Assembly (NCBI GenBank): GCA_023251095.1
Contig: JAHEZL010000022.1
Span: 1-64,000 of the forward strand
Length of the DNA: 64,000 bases
Source: Flavobacteriales bacterium
Lineage (GTDB): Bacteria > Bacteroidota > Bacteroidia > Flavobacteriales_C > GCA-002722245
Direction of reading: 5' to 3'
Below are positions 35,116-44,675 of this stretch, one piece after another; the first letter of the stretch is position 1, and each line of letters starts with the position of its first letter. The notes below the pieces were generated by a model, which was not told the DNA's origin, did not search any database, and saw only the letters and a list, made by a program, of their open reading frames with translations. A program made the translations under genes and the position numbers.

Positions 35116-36375
35116 TTATCCGCGTAAAATTGCAACAGGATCTATTTTTGATGCTTTCAGCGACGGCATAAATCCCGCCACCAGCGTGGTAATTACGCCA
35201 AACAAAATACCAAAGACATAATATTTCACTTCAAAAATTACCGGAAATGTTTTCAAGCTCACAAAACCTTTTGCCGGGAAAGGCACACAGGATAAGCCAT
35301 ACGAAAGCAGAAATCCGAAAAGCAATCCCGCCAACGCTCCCAATAATCCAATGGTAATGGATTGTGCCAGAAAAATCTGCACTATATCTTTTTGTGCAAA
35401 ACCCTGTGCTTTTAAAATAGCAATATCTTTCATTTTATTGGTGATGAGCATGTTCATGATATTGTAAATTCCAAAACCTGCTACGATCAGCATTGTTGCA
35501 CTCACCACTATCGTTAGCACATCCCGCACAGTGTTGGAAGCCTCCACCGAAGCATTGGTTACTTCCCAGTCTTCCGCTTTGTATCCGTATTTTTTTTGAA
35601 AAGAAAATGCCTCAGCGTGCGCATAATTAATGTCTTTCATTTTCACATTGATGGCCGTGATGTAATTTTTATCTTTTCCCAACACCTGCTGAACGGTAGA
35701 AATATTCACGTAGCTGTTTACGTCATCCACTGCTGCAATTCCAATCTGATAAGTTCCCACAACACGCAAGCGCATAGATGTACCGCTGGGTGTAGCCAAG
35801 GTCACCATATCACCGATAACAACGTGTAATTTTTCTGCGAGTCCCACCCCCATCACAATTCCATTATCAATGGTGAGTAGATTTTCCAAACGACCACTGA
35901 TGATTTTACTTTTCAAATCGAACAGTCGGATTTCATCCAGAATATTCACACCTTTCAAAATTCCATTCAATTGCACCGGACCGTAATTGTAAAAAACCTG
36001 TGACGTCACCACAGGAGAAACCGCCAACACTTTAGGATTTTGGTGCAAATCACTAATGATTTGTTGTGCATTTTTTAAGTTCAAACTAATGTCTTTCGGT
36101 TTTGGATGATGAACGATAGTGAGTTGATTGCTATCCTTAAAATATTCGGAAGTGATGGACGAAGAAAAATCGGTTTTGTAATCGTTGAAAATACGAACGT
36201 CGGGTGTTGACGACAACATCGTATCCTGCAAAAACTGATTCACACCCTTCATGAAACTGATCATGAGAATAAACATGGCTATCCCGAAAGTCACGCCTAG
36301 CATGGCCACTATCGACTGCTTTTTGCGCGACAGCAGATGAGTTTTCGCTATTTCAAGATTTACCGGAAGCGCCAT
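35116..36375 (-). CDS. FtsX-like (MacB/LolE-type) ABC permease
   Basis: This 419-residue inner-membrane protein has one N-terminal helix (about 18-40), a large periplasmic domain and three C-terminal helices (about 280-410), including IVVSATMLIVAGFGIYNIMNM. This is the four-helix FtsX/MacB permease layout of type VII ABC systems. It has no ATPase of its own; the partner is encoded directly downstream. Its start abuts the stop of the adaptor gene. The substrate is unknown. Confidence 0.9.
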   Translation of the reverse strand: MALPVNLEIAKTHLLSRKKQSIVAMLGVTFGIAMFILMISFMKGVNQFLQDTMLSSTPDVRIFNDYKTDFSSSITSEYFKDSNQLTIVHHPKPKDISLNLKNAQQIISDLHQNPKVLAVSPVVTSQVFYNYGPVQLNGILKGVNILDEIRLFDLKSKIISGRLENLLTIDNGIVMGVGLAEKLHVVIGDMVTLATPSGTSMRLRVVGTYQIGIAAVDDVNSYVNISTVQQVLGKDKNYITAINVKMKDINYAHAEAFSFQKKYGYKAEDWEVTNASVEASNTVRDVLTIVVSATMLIVAGFGIYNIMNMLITNKMKDIAILKAQGFAQKDIVQIFLAQSITIGLLGALAGLLFGFLLSYGLSCVPFPAKGFVSLKTFPVIFEVKYYVFGILFGVITTLVAGFMPSLKASKIDPVAILRG

Positions 36376-37470
36376 TTATTTTTCTACAGATAAAATAATT
36401 TCAGTTTTTTCATCGGCACCTGACACAATCTCAGCATCATCCAAAGTAAGAATTCCTGTTTTTACGGGAATGAGTTTTTGATCACCATTTTCGTTAACCA
36501 TAATACTGTCGTTCACTAAAGAATTGCGCGGAATGACCAATGCATTTTTTTTACTTTGAATGATAATATTGGCTTCCACTGAAGTATGAATAAAAGGCAT
36601 AGAAATATGATCAGTAAATTCAGCATCCACGCGGAAAGACTGATCAGCCTCATTCATCAAAGGATACAGGCGCGTCACTTTAGCTTTATAAATAGTTGCG
36701 CCGCTCACATCGGTTTTCAATAAAACTTCCTGATTCAGTTTTATTTTATCTACATCCTGCTGATCCACCGACAATTTAAGAACACGCTCTCCCATCGATC
36801 CTACCAAAGCAATCAACTCACTTATGCGCACCGACTCTCCTTCTTCTTTATAGGTTTTAAAAACCACACCATCAATATCGCTGCGGATGATGAAATTATT
36901 TAAATCGCTTTGGGCTGAGGCCATCTGACTTTGCGCATTGGACAAAGAAACTCTCAAATCATTTTTGGCAGCTTGGTATTTCTCTTTTGCCGATTTATAT
37001 AAATTTTCGGAAGTGCTGTATTGCAAGGCTTTGACATCATAATCCATTTGCGATACCGCGTTACTTTCCAATAGTTTTTTGTATTTGGTAAAAGTCAAAG
37101 AATCCAGCTTGAATTTATCTTGTGCATTTTGCATATTCAATTTCAAATCATTGAGAATATGTGAATTTCCCGAAGCATCATCCGATGATTTATCCAACAA
37201 TTGCTTTGCCGAGTTCAATCGCGCAGCTTGTGATTCATTGCTGATTTCATAGAGTATTTGTCCCTTCTTAATGCTGTCCCCGTCATTCACGTATTTCTTA
37301 ATGATGGTTCCGTTGATGAGCGCAAAAATACTGTGCTCGTTTTTAGGAATAATACTTCCTGAAGCATAGACCGATTCAACAATATTTTTCCTAACCGGAT
37401 GAATGATTTCCGTTTTGTCGCAGCTCACCAGAGCCAGCAACAAGAATATAGACAAGAGACGAAGTGACAT
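36376..37470 (-). CDS. HlyD/MacA-type periplasmic adaptor lipoprotein
   Basis: The protein has 364 residues with lipoprotein signal LLALVSC (Cys17). A biotinyl-lipoyl-like half (IKKGQILYEISNESQA) precedes a long alpha-hairpin (about 75-190). The second half-motif and barrel domain follow (IIRSDIDGVVFKTYKEEGE, VLLKTDVSG). This is the RND/MacA membrane-fusion layout. It should bridge the FtsX-type permease to an outer-membrane TolC-like channel, which is not encoded nearby. It is first gene of the three-gene operon. Confidence 0.9.
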   Translation of the reverse strand: MSLRLLSIFLLLALVSCDKTEIIHPVRKNIVESVYASGSIIPKNEHSIFALINGTIIKKYVNDGDSIKKGQILYEISNESQAARLNSAKQLLDKSSDDASGNSHILNDLKLNMQNAQDKFKLDSLTFTKYKKLLESNAVSQMDYDVKALQYSTSENLYKSAKEKYQAAKNDLRVSLSNAQSQMASAQSDLNNFIIRSDIDGVVFKTYKEEGESVRISELIALVGSMGERVLKLSVDQQDVDKIKLNQEVLLKTDVSGATIYKAKVTRLYPLMNEADQSFRVDAEFTDHISMPFIHTSVEANIIIQSKKNALVIPRNSLVNDSIMVNENGDQKLIPVKTGILTLDDAEIVSGADEKTEIILSVEK

Positions 37471-37555
37471 AAAAGAAGAATTGGTGAAGTAAATTTAAGG
37501 TATTACAGGAATGAAAAGGTGATCTTCGTCAGGAAAATTTATGAGAATGGTTTTT

Positions 37556-39658
37556 TTAACTTATCCTGCTCCAATTACTTTTCGGATCGGTGAGTAAATT
37601 CAAATGCGCGGCGATGTATTTATTTTCTTCTTTTTTAATTTCAGGATCATCCGATAAAATTTCCATCGCTTTTTGTCGTGCGATTTGCATGGTTTGAGAA
37701 TCCTTCACGAGATCAGCAATTTTAAAATCCATCATTCCGCTTTGGCGCGTTCCTTCTATGTCTCCCGGACCACGGAGTTTTAAATCCACTTCGGCAATTT
37801 TAAATCCGTCGTTGGTTTCGCACATGGTTCTCATGCGCAGCTTTGCTTCGGGACCGAGTTTATCGGCTGTCATTAAAACACAATACGATTGCTCGGCACC
37901 ACGACCAACCCTTCCGCGCAGCTGATGCAATTGCGAGAGTCCGAAACGCTCCGCACTTTCAATAACCATCACCGATGCGTTGGGAACATTTACCCCAACT
38001 TCAATTACTGTTGTAGCCACCATTATTTGTGTGACTCCCGTTTTAAAACGATGCATTTCAAAATCCTTGGCATCCGATTTCATTCGTCCGTGCAACACAG
38101 AAATCTGATAATGCGGCGGTTCAAAAGCACGTTGAATACTTTCATAACCGTCCATTAAATCTTTGTAATCCATTGCTTCCGATTCTTCAATGAGAGGATA
38201 CACAATGTATACTTGTCGGCCCAGCGCAATTTGATCGCGCATAAATCCAAACACGCGCAAACGACCGCCATCCTTATAATGCAAAGTAGTGATTGGTTTT
38301 CTTCCTGGAGGCAATTCATCAATGACCGACACGTCCAAATCGCCATACAAAGTCATGGCGAGTGTGCGCGGAATAGGTGTTGCCGTCATCACCAAAACAT
38401 GTGGCGGACGTGTATTTTTTCTCCACAATTTAGAGCGTTGTGCCACACCAAAACGATGTTGTTCATCAATGACAACGAGTCCGATATTTTTAAACTGAAC
38501 AGGATCTTCAATTAATGCATGCGTACCAACAATTACTTTTAATTCGCCGGATTGTAATTTTTCAAAAACGTTTTGGCGCTCTTTTCCTTTTACCGAACCG
38601 GTGAGTAATTTCACTTCAATTCCAAGCGGCCGAAGCATTTCCTCAAAGGAAGCAAAATGCTGATTGGCTAGTATTTCCGTAGGCGCCATGATAGCAGCCT
38701 GATAACCGTTATCCAGCGCAATTAATATACTCAACAGCGCCACCATTGTTTTTCCGCTACCTACATCACCTTGCAGCAAACGGTTCATGTGCTGACCGGA
38801 ACCCATGTCTTTGCGAATTTCTTTGACCACTCTCTTTTGTGCGCCGGTGAGTTCAAAGGGAAGATATTTAGTGTAAAAGCCATTGAAATAATCTCCTACT
38901 TTATCGAAAATAAATCCGGAATAATTTATTTGCCGACCTTGCTTCACTTTTAAAATCCGCAACTGCGCAAAAAACAATTCATCAAATTTCAAACGCGCAA
39001 TGGCGCGATTGGCCAACTCCATATTTTGCGGTTGATGAATTTGCTGAAAGGCCTGATCTCTCGACATAAACTGCATATCCACCATCATCTCGGCATTCAA
39101 AATCTCGGGGATTTTTCCTTTCACTTGCGGCAATAAAACCGAAAATAATTTACGAAGGCCTTTACTGTCTAAGCCTCTGTTCTTCATATTTTCCGAAGAA
39201 TTGTAAATCGCCTGCAAGCCTTTCAATTCATTGAAAGCAGCAATGGAATACAAAATCATTTCGGGATGAGAAATATTCATTTTGCTACCGAATAAAGTCG
39301 GCTTGCCATACACGATATATTCCTTCCCTAAGATCAATGATTTTTTAAAAAACATCGCGCCGCGGAACCACACCAACTCCAACGCTCCCGAGTCATCGCG
39401 AAGAACAGCAGTTAATCTTTTTGCTTTTCCGGTTCCAACTTCTTCAATGCCCACCAACACACCTTTCACCTGCACATATGACTGATCGGAAATGATGCTG
39501 CTTATTTTTTGAAAGTTCGTGCGATCCACATATTTAAAAGGAAAGTGATTGAGTAGATCTTCAAAAGTAAATATGTTTAAATCAAGCTTCAACACGTCGG
39601 CGCGGTTAGGACCAACGCCTTTTAAAAATTCTATGGACGTGCTTAAAATAGCTGACAT
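37556..39658 (-). CDS. recG: ATP-dependent DNA helicase RecG
   Basis: This 700-residue branch-migration helicase reverses stalled replication forks. The N-terminal wedge/OB domain (about 1-190) contains VQVKGVLVGIEEV. Helicase motifs are GDVGSGKT (Walker A), VIDEQHRFGVAQR (DEQH box), MTATPIPRTLAMT and the C-terminal QLRGRVGRG. Length is normal. A palindromic repeat separates it from the ABC exporter gene upstream. Confidence 0.96.
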   Translation of the reverse strand: MSAILSTSIEFLKGVGPNRADVLKLDLNIFTFEDLLNHFPFKYVDRTNFQKISSIISDQSYVQVKGVLVGIEEVGTGKAKRLTAVLRDDSGALELVWFRGAMFFKKSLILGKEYIVYGKPTLFGSKMNISHPEMILYSIAAFNELKGLQAIYNSSENMKNRGLDSKGLRKLFSVLLPQVKGKIPEILNAEMMVDMQFMSRDQAFQQIHQPQNMELANRAIARLKFDELFFAQLRILKVKQGRQINYSGFIFDKVGDYFNGFYTKYLPFELTGAQKRVVKEIRKDMGSGQHMNRLLQGDVGSGKTMVALLSILIALDNGYQAAIMAPTEILANQHFASFEEMLRPLGIEVKLLTGSVKGKERQNVFEKLQSGELKVIVGTHALIEDPVQFKNIGLVVIDEQHRFGVAQRSKLWRKNTRPPHVLVMTATPIPRTLAMTLYGDLDVSVIDELPPGRKPITTLHYKDGGRLRVFGFMRDQIALGRQVYIVYPLIEESEAMDYKDLMDGYESIQRAFEPPHYQISVLHGRMKSDAKDFEMHRFKTGVTQIMVATTVIEVGVNVPNASVMVIESAERFGLSQLHQLRGRVGRGAEQSYCVLMTADKLGPEAKLRMRTMCETNDGFKIAEVDLKLRGPGDIEGTRQSGMMDFKIADLVKDSQTMQIARQKAMEILSDDPEIKKEENKYIAAHLNLLTDPKSNWSRIS

Positions 39659-39680
39659 GAGATAAAAATAGGAAAAAATC

Positions 39681-39730
39681 TCCCACAGATTTCACAGATG
39701 GCTCTGTGTAAATCTGTGAAATCTGCGGGA
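39681..39730. repeat. Palindromic repeat TCCCACAGATTTCACAGAT, copy 2
   Basis: The arms TCCCACAGATTTCACAGAT and ATCTGTGAAATCTGCGGGA differ at one base, around a 12-base centre. It is the same family as 32056-32120, here between two co-directional minus-strand genes (ABC exporter upstream, recG downstream). Confidence 0.85.
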
Positions 39731-39753
39731 AACAAATCTATTTAAAAAAATGA

Positions 39754-41601
39754 CTATTGAAAACTCTGCATCTGACACAACTGGAAATAAATTCCTTTTT
39801 GCGCAATGAGATCATTGTGTTTCCCTCTCTCCGCAATTTTACCTTTATCCAGAACAATGATTTCATCGGCATGTTGAATCGTTGACAAACGATGCGCGAT
39901 GACCACTGAAGTTCTGTTCGACATTACTTTTTGCAAAGCCTCTTGCACCAGTTTTTCAGAAGCAGTATCTAAAGCAGAAGTGGCTTCATCTAAAATTAAA
40001 ATCGGCGGATTTTTCAGTACCGCACGCGCAATACACAAACGCTGACGCTGTCCGCCTGAAAGCTTATCGCCTTTGTCACCAATGATGCTATCGTAGCCGT
40101 TTGGCAGCTGAGCAATAAATTCATGAGCATTGGCAACTTTTGCGGCTTCTATCACCGCTTCCTTAGTATAAGATCCGCCAAAAGAAATGTTATTGAAAAC
40201 AGTATCGTTAAACAAAATAGAATCCTGCGTCACCACAGCGATCAAAGAGCGCACAGCAGAAATTTTGCAGGAACGGATATCGATCCCGTCAATTAAAATC
40301 TCACCTTTTGTAACATCATAAAATCGTGGAATCAAATCGGCCAGTGTGGACTTCCCTCCTCCGCTATGCCCTACCAATGCTATTGATTTTCCTTTTTGAA
40401 TTTTTAAATTAATGTTGGACAACACTTCGTCTTTTTCGTAAGAGAAGCAAACGTTTTTAAATTCTATTTCTTTTTCAAAACCATTTAAAGGTTGTGGATT
40501 TTGAGGATCAACAATTGAATTTTCAGCTTTCATTATTTTATCAATCCTGTCGATGGCCGCCGCTCCTTTTTGCACACTGCTGTAAGCACCTGCTATATTT
40601 TTAATGGGGGCTATCGCCAGATACAACAATAAAATATAACCGATAAAAATAGAACCACTCATCCCGCCATCAAACACAAAATAAATTCCACCTATTACCA
40701 AAACCGAAGCAATGGTAATCATTCCCAACACTTCACTGAGCGGAGAAGCTAGATCGCGTTTGCGAAATAAACGAATCGACAATTGTTTGAAACGGTTGTT
40801 GTTTTCTTCGAATTTAGCACTCGTATACTTTTCGGCACCAAAAGCTTTGATCACTTTTAATCCCGACAACATTTCTTCCATAATGGATAGTAAATCGCCC
40901 ATCTTATCCTGAGCCTTACTGGAAGTGCGCTTCAACCCTCTTCCTAAAAATGCAATGGCCAAAATGGAAATGGGCATAAAAAGCAACATGAAAAAAGTGA
41001 GTTTCGCATCAATAAAAAACATGGAGCCTATCACCAGTATAATGCTCACCGGCTCGCGGAAGATAGCTTCCAGAGAACCCAATATCGACCATTCCACTTC
41101 CTGCACATCATAAGTCATTCTCGACATGATATCTCCCTTCTTTTCATCACTGAAAAAGGAAAGCGGCAAATGCATTGATTTTTGAAACATTGCATTTCTT
41201 AAATCGCTGATCACACCATTGCGTATGGGCGACAGGAAAAACATGGCGAAATAGCGACAAGCATTTTTTAATAAAAAAGTAACAACAATAATTCCGGCAA
41301 TCAGTAATAAAACTCTTGATTTCCCGGCAGTGATGGATTCGGCCTGCAATATGATTTCGGAAGTCCATTGCTGCATGCCATACTGCACCGATTTGATATT
41401 AATGCCATGATGAGGATTGGGCGCTAAAAACTTTTGCAATTCGACTGCTGTAGATTTTTCAAACAAAATCTCTAAAACAGGAATGAAAAAAGCGAAGGAA
41501 AGCAGGTTGAATACAGCATACAGGACATTAAACAGCACGGTTAGCCAAACATATTTTTTATAGCCCGACGCGTACTTTAAAACCCTGAAAAAATTCTTCA
41601 T
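39754..41601 (-). CDS. MsbA-type ABC exporter (fused membrane and ATPase domains)
   Basis: This 615-residue half-transporter works as a homodimer. Six membrane helices (about 18-335) precede the ATPase with Walker A GHSGGGKST, signature LSGGQRQRL and Walker B ILILDEATSALD. It resembles MsbA or other lipid/peptide exporters. Flipping of lipid A or a surface lipid is likely but not proven by the sequence. An extended periplasmic segment between the first two helices (about 55-110) is common in Bacteroidota members. It is divergent from rbfA. Confidence 0.92.
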   Translation of the reverse strand: MKNFFRVLKYASGYKKYVWLTVLFNVLYAVFNLLSFAFFIPVLEILFEKSTAVELQKFLAPNPHHGINIKSVQYGMQQWTSEIILQAESITAGKSRVLLLIAGIIVVTFLLKNACRYFAMFFLSPIRNGVISDLRNAMFQKSMHLPLSFFSDEKKGDIMSRMTYDVQEVEWSILGSLEAIFREPVSIILVIGSMFFIDAKLTFFMLLFMPISILAIAFLGRGLKRTSSKAQDKMGDLLSIMEEMLSGLKVIKAFGAEKYTSAKFEENNNRFKQLSIRLFRKRDLASPLSEVLGMITIASVLVIGGIYFVFDGGMSGSIFIGYILLLYLAIAPIKNIAGAYSSVQKGAAAIDRIDKIMKAENSIVDPQNPQPLNGFEKEIEFKNVCFSYEKDEVLSNINLKIQKGKSIALVGHSGGGKSTLADLIPRFYDVTKGEILIDGIDIRSCKISAVRSLIAVVTQDSILFNDTVFNNISFGGSYTKEAVIEAAKVANAHEFIAQLPNGYDSIIGDKGDKLSGGQRQRLCIARAVLKNPPILILDEATSALDTASEKLVQEALQKVMSNRTSVVIAHRLSTIQHADEIIVLDKGKIAERGKHNDLIAQKGIYFQLCQMQSFQ

Positions 41602-41657
41602 GCGTCAAATTTAGGTTTTTTAGTTTACAGCTCAGAGTTAATTCTTAATTTTAAGCC

Positions 41658-41996
41658 ATGGAGTCAAGAAGACAAAACAAAATATCATCACTCATACAGG
41701 AAGAATTAGGAACGATTTTTCAGAAAGAAAGCAAAAATCTTTTTGGAGGTTCCTTCATCACGGTAACGCAGGCACGCGTTGCTCCCGACTTGTCGGTAGC
41801 CAAAATATATGTCAGCATTCTCAATCCTGAAAGAGATGTAGTGATGAAAATCATTAAGGAACAAAGCAACGAAATCAGAAAGCGCTTAGGCAATAACGTT
41901 CGCCATCAACTGCGAAAAATCCCGGAACTCATTTTTATACTCGATGATTCACTGGATTATGCTGAAAAAATCAACAACCTGCTTAAAAAAAAATAA
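41658..41996 (+). CDS. rbfA: Ribosome-binding factor A
   Basis: The 112-residue KH-type protein aids 30S subunit maturation (16S 5' processing). The family pattern is visible as SRRQNKISSLIQEELGTIF, FITVTQARVAPDLSVAKIYV and RHQLRKIPELIFILDDSLDYAEKI. Length is normal. It lies 18 bases before the LolC/E-type permease gene, a pairing common in Bacteroidota genomes. Confidence 0.94.
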   Translation: MESRRQNKISSLIQEELGTIFQKESKNLFGGSFITVTQARVAPDLSVAKIYVSILNPERDVVMKIIKEQSNEIRKRLGNNVRHQLRKIPELIFILDDSLDYAEKINNLLKKK

Positions 41997-42014
41997 CGCC
42001 TTGAATTTCTCATT

Positions 42015-43226
42015 TTGAACTTTGAACTCAAAATAGCTTCCCGTTATTTCCTGGCCAAAAAATCCAAAAACATCATCAATTGGATCACATGGATTTCCAT
42101 CCTTGTGGTATCCATCGTTTCAGCAGCGATCATCATCGTGCTTTCCGCTCTTAACGGGATGAACGAAACGGTAATGAACCTGTATACCAACTTCGATCCC
42201 GATATTAAAATTACTGCCATTGAGGGGAAAACTTTCACTGCTTCCGATTCCTTGGAAAAAAGCATCCGGAAAATCAACAACGTTAAATACTATGTTGAAG
42301 CGGTAGAAGAAAATGTTTTGCTGAAATACGACGACAATCAGGAAGTAGCCAAACTAAAAGGAGTAAGTGCCGAATTTGCGGCGATGACGCAAATTGAAAA
42401 GATGATGCCGAACAATGAAAACAAAGGTTTTCTGCTTTCGGGGAACGGACAGCAATTCACTGTACTTTCTATTCAGCTGGCCATGAAACTGGGCATCAAT
42501 GCAGATAATCCTCACTCTTTCGTCAATATTTATTTACCCGTATTTGACAATGGCACCGGCATTCAAACCGAATATTTTAAAACCATTTCCGCTTTGCCGA
42601 GAAACACTTTTGAAATCAATGAAGATTTTGGAAATTACATCATCGTGAATAAAAATTTCGCCAATGAATTGCTCGACTTTGGCGACAAGGTTTCAGCCAT
42701 AGAAATTGGTATTACAGATCCCTCTAAAGCAGAGGAAACCAAAGCTACACTGCAAAAATTGCTGGGAAATAAATTTGAAATAAAAACGCGTTTCGAACAA
42801 AATTCTTTTCTTTTTAAAACGCTGCAAACCGAAAAATGGATTACCCTTTTTATTCTGGCAGTGATTACTTTTCTGGCCATTTTCAATGTCATCGGATCCT
42901 TGTATATGTTGATTATCGACAAGAAAAAAGATGTTTTTATTTTGCAAAGCATGGGGGCTACCAGCGGACAAATAAAACGCATCTTTTGGCTCGAAAGCTT
43001 TATCATTGGCGTGGTTGGAGTGAGTATTGGTTTAATACTCGGACTCACACTTTGCGTTGTACAAGATATGTACGGCTTTATTGAAATAGGTGCCAATTTC
43101 AGCATAACAGCCTATCCCGTTGCTATTGAAGCCGGTGATGTTGTAATTACTTTGCTCCTGGTAACAGCAGTGAATGCCTTAACATCATTGATTCCTGTGC
43201 TGGCAATGAAAATTGAAAAGCCTTAA
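42015..43226 (+). CDS. LolC/LolE-type ABC permease
   Basis: This 403-residue inner-membrane protein starts at a TTG (MNFELKIASRYFLAKKS, the typical family N-terminus); no ATG fits. Helices are at about 20-47 (ILVVSIVSAAIIIVLSALNG), 272-300, 320-345 and 370-395, with a large periplasmic domain between. The family releases outer-membrane lipoproteins from the inner membrane, with a LolD ATPase. No ATPase is adjacent, so it probably pairs with one encoded elsewhere. Confidence 0.9.
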   Translation: MNFELKIASRYFLAKKSKNIINWITWISILVVSIVSAAIIIVLSALNGMNETVMNLYTNFDPDIKITAIEGKTFTASDSLEKSIRKINNVKYYVEAVEENVLLKYDDNQEVAKLKGVSAEFAAMTQIEKMMPNNENKGFLLSGNGQQFTVLSIQLAMKLGINADNPHSFVNIYLPVFDNGTGIQTEYFKTISALPRNTFEINEDFGNYIIVNKNFANELLDFGDKVSAIEIGITDPSKAEETKATLQKLLGNKFEIKTRFEQNSFLFKTLQTEKWITLFILAVITFLAIFNVIGSLYMLIIDKKKDVFILQSMGATSGQIKRIFWLESFIIGVVGVSIGLILGLTLCVVQDMYGFIEIGANFSITAYPVAIEAGDVVITLLLVTAVNALTSLIPVLAMKIEKP

Positions 43227-44582
43227 TTATCTGATTACTATTTTTCCTGTGGTTGTTTGTTGATCAGGGGATGTCAATTGATAAAAATACACTCCGCTTT
43301 GATTCCCTAAATTAATTTCCGTTTTTGAAGAAGTGATTTTTGCTTCATAAACTTTTGCTCCTAAAATGTTATAAAAGAAAATTACCTGACCGCCAACCAT
43401 AGCTGTTTCCAGAGTAATTACTCCACTGGAAGGATTGGGATACACGGAGAATTTCTCTTCACTTACCAAAGCAGAAACACCTGCCGCTGTAGTCATATCG
43501 AAAGTTGAAGAGCAAGTCACTCCGTTGTAGGTAGCTTTAAAAGTATAGGTGCCGGCAACAGTTGGTAGTTTTTTCGACCAACCGAAAGTTTTTATTTTAT
43601 TATCGGCCGTGCTGGTATAAGTCCAGGTTGCAAAAGTACTTTGATCGGGATTTAAAATACTCATCGTTCCACTCATTCCATTGATTTCATCTCTGATGAA
43701 AATATAAAATTTAGCATAACCCGCAGGTAAACCCGGCCCTTGAAAAGGCATTTCATAAATTGAACTTTCATTGAGCGTTTCAGTAGTCGGACAACCAGGA
43801 AGTACTATATCAGTGCTGTGCACAGAAGCTCTCACCACACCTGTTTCTTTTGCCGCTTTTTGCGAAGCCCACCAGGAATTTTGATTTAAACTATTGCAAT
43901 TTCCTGCAAAAGGATCTATTCGTGTGGAAACATCAGCACCTGCCCATACTTCAAAATGCAAATGCGGACCGGAGGCGCTTCCCGAGCTACCCACCACACC
44001 AAGTTTTTCACCGGCCACCACCGTTTGGCCAACAATTTTTTGTGTGACCGAATTCTTTTTCATGTGCCAGTACAAAGCGGTTGAACCGTCGCTGTGTTGA
44101 ATCATCACATAGTTTGCTGTTAAGTTATTAGACGAGCAATTTCTATCGAATTCGCCATCATGAACGGCGATAATGGTTCCGTCGGCAGCAGCTATAACCT
44201 CCACTAAATCATTGTCCATTTTATAAAAATTAAACGGCCAGGTAGCGATATCCGTTCCTCGGTGTCCGTCATAAGAATTGGTACCGCAATTGAAATCTTT
44301 AAACGGTCCAACGGCAGCGTCATGATCAACATAAGCTGCAATGTTATAATAACTGCAATCAGTTAATCCAGCAGCAGGTTTAAGAGGCCAATTCAAGGTA
44401 ACCGAAGCTCCTCGGTAGCCGCTTTGAGGAAGGTGTTTGAGATTTTCTGAAATTTGTTTTTGAAGTTCAGCGTATTCTACATCCGTGATACACGGATTTT
44501 CACTATTGTTTTCAGTAAGCTTGTTTTGGGCTTGTGACGAAAAAAATAACAATAGACTTATGAATGTAGTTGTGATTTTCAA
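43227..44582 (-). CDS. Secreted M23 metallopeptidase with T9SS sorting domain
   Basis: The protein has 451 residues with signal peptide (LLFFSSQA, cut before Q). An M23/LytM domain (about 85-235) has zinc ligands in DGHRGTDIATW and in HLHFEVW, with an extra loop around EFDRNCSSN. A beta-sandwich (about 270-370) follows. The type A sorting domain ends the protein (VYPNPSSGVITLE... GKIVIR). M23 enzymes cut peptidoglycan or elastin-like cross-links. The T9SS tail predicts the outside of the cell, so its target would be external (inference). The stop is adjacent to the convergent permease stop. Confidence 0.9.
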   Translation of the reverse strand: MKITTTFISLLLFFSSQAQNKLTENNSENPCITDVEYAELQKQISENLKHLPQSGYRGASVTLNWPLKPAAGLTDCSYYNIAAYVDHDAAVGPFKDFNCGTNSYDGHRGTDIATWPFNFYKMDNDLVEVIAAADGTIIAVHDGEFDRNCSSNNLTANYVMIQHSDGSTALYWHMKKNSVTQKIVGQTVVAGEKLGVVGSSGSASGPHLHFEVWAGADVSTRIDPFAGNCNSLNQNSWWASQKAAKETGVVRASVHSTDIVLPGCPTTETLNESSIYEMPFQGPGLPAGYAKFYIFIRDEINGMSGTMSILNPDQSTFATWTYTSTADNKIKTFGWSKKLPTVAGTYTFKATYNGVTCSSTFDMTTAAGVSALVSEEKFSVYPNPSSGVITLETAMVGGQVIFFYNILGAKVYEAKITSSKTEINLGNQSGVYFYQLTSPDQQTTTGKIVIR

Positions 44583-44675
44583 AAGAAGAAATTTTAAGTA
44601 AATGCAATATCGTTTCTCCTATTTGAACAATTCCGAATGCAAAAAAGTTACAAAGACAGTACAACTGGAATGCAT

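Noticed and set aside
42635-43105. 156-residue minus-strand ORF
   Set aside because: Antisense to the C-terminal membrane region of the LolC/E-type permease; no family resemblance.
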